Shown here: piece by piece, positions 63,469 through 64,000 of the stretch
How the letters are laid out: the number at the start of each line of letters is the position of its first letter
How positions within the stretch are numbered: the first letter of the stretch is position 1
Source: Christiangramia crocea
Lineage (GTDB): Bacteria > Bacteroidota > Bacteroidia > Flavobacteriales > Flavobacteriaceae
DNA length: 64,000 nucleotides
Direction of reading: 5' to 3'
Assembly: GCF_022410465.1 (NCBI RefSeq)
Contig: NZ_JAJSON010000008.1
Span: 17,640-81,639 of the forward strand
Made by a program: the position numbers and the translations under genes
The notes under the pieces: model-generated
The model's input: the letters and a program-made list of their open reading frames with translations, nothing else
Database searches by the model: none
Told to the model about the DNA's origin: nothing

Positions 63469-63963
63469 ATGACTAAGATTGTACCTGCAATCACTAGAGA
63501 TAATATAGAGATAGTAGCAGATCTGGCTCAAACTATCTGGACTGAACATTACACTCCGATAATTGGAGCAAAACAGGTGACTTATATGCTTGACAAATTC
63601 CAGTCGGTAAAGGCTGTTCAGGACCAGATCAAAAAAGGCATCAGGTATTACCTTATCCAGCATCAGGATGCATATGTCGGCTATTTATCCTTTAGCATAC
63701 AAGAAGATCTTCTTTTCCTGAGCAAGTTCTATGTGCTGAAACAGGAAAGAGGTAAAGGAATTGGTAAAGCGGCACTGCTTTTTATTGAAGACCAGGCCAG
63801 GGAACTTGGATTAAAAAAAATAAAACTTACCGTAAACAAGCATAATTCCAAATCTATTACCGCCTATGAAAGAATGGGATTTACCAATGTAGATGCCATC
63901 GTCCAGGATATTGGTAATGGATATGTGATGGACGATTATGTCCTGGAAAAAGACATAACCTGA
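63469..63963 (+). CDS. GNAT-family N-acetyltransferase
   Basis: A 164-residue acetyltransferase beginning at the ATG at 63469 (MTKIVPAITRDNIEI); an upstream in-frame start at 63415 lacks conservation. The acetyl-CoA loop is YVLKQERGKGIGKAAL (motif A, RGKGIG), followed by LTVNKHNSKSITAYERMGF (motif B). The substrate is unknown; the PaiA-like opening suggests a polyamine or small amine. Confidence 0.9.
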   Translation: MTKIVPAITRDNIEIVADLAQTIWTEHYTPIIGAKQVTYMLDKFQSVKAVQDQIKKGIRYYLIQHQDAYVGYLSFSIQEDLLFLSKFYVLKQERGKGIGKAALLFIEDQARELGLKKIKLTVNKHNSKSITAYERMGFTNVDAIVQDIGNGYVMDDYVLEKDIT

Positions 63964-64000
63964 CCTACTGCCTGGATAACTCCCTGCCGGATAGATAAAA

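Overview
The window looks like chromosomal DNA of a marine-type flavobacterium (Bacteroidota, near Gramella/Christiangramia or Salegentibacter). The evidence is a type IX secretion sorting domain at 51561-53930, many short lipoprotein signals, starts without Shine-Dalgarno motifs, a mevalonate/UbiA gene block, a flavobacterial polyamine operon and a Bacteroidota-type arsenosugar gene cluster. I see no rRNA, tRNA or CRISPR array, and no gene-free stretch longer than about 300 bp.

1-5.7 kb holds a truncated two-subunit molybdenum hydroxylase (IorAB-like, minus strand), an AHSA1-type SRPBCC protein, a DASS-type anion transporter and an AraC regulator. 5.7-20.3 kb is the main metabolic island. 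It starts with an arsenosugar biosynthesis run on the plus strand: AhpD-like protein, radical SAM ArsS, rhodanese, TIGR04282 transferase, purine nucleoside phosphorylase, ArsM, DUF547 lipoprotein and TIGR04283 transferase. A GH113-like lipoprotein follows on the minus strand. Next come an FAD oxidoreductase and a polytopic 4Fe-4S protein, separated by a REP-associated Y1 transposase flanked by its hairpins. Three membrane or lipid-linked glycosyltransferase genes end the region and may extend the pathway towards arsenosugar lipids (inference).

20.3-32.4 kb is mostly minus-strand housekeeping: an XRE-membrane-beta-lactamase fusion, the polyamine operon (arginine decarboxylase, agmatinase, deoxyhypusine-synthase-like), an RluB-type pseudouridine synthase, UbiA prenyltransferase with a GHMP kinase and diphosphomevalonate decarboxylase, TspO, an HI0933 flavoprotein and a GDPD. 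32.5-38.7 kb is a plus-strand stress/repair block: SDR, DUF421, SemiSWEET, GntA-like, PaiB-like, then LigD split into three genes in the order phosphoesterase, ligase, polymerase, and a DUF1989 protein. TerC, a beta-barrel protein and a Tat-exported class V aminotransferase follow.

At about 41.6 kb the base composition drops sharply and a Gabija-type defence pair (GajA OLD nuclease plus GajB UvrD helicase) begins. From there to about 57.2 kb lies a string of unrelated single genes separated by copies of one imperfect repeat family of about 65-135 bp. The best copies start with CGCTAAC, end with GTTGGC-like sequence and have complementary arms. This resembles integron attC-bounded gene cassettes, although no integrase is in the window. 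It is the least explained feature here. The passenger genes include a PD-(D/E)XK-like nuclease, DinB, a serine hydrolase, DUF2255, a CPBP protease, a secreted T9SS hydrolase and a trypsin-like protein. 57.2-64 kb continues with mixed accessory genes: an amidohydrolase remnant, GDCCVxC protein, Coa1-like protein, beta-barrel, alpha/beta hydrolase lipoprotein, MltF-type transglycosylase, DHFR-family reductase, LRR-like lipoprotein and GNAT acetyltransferase.
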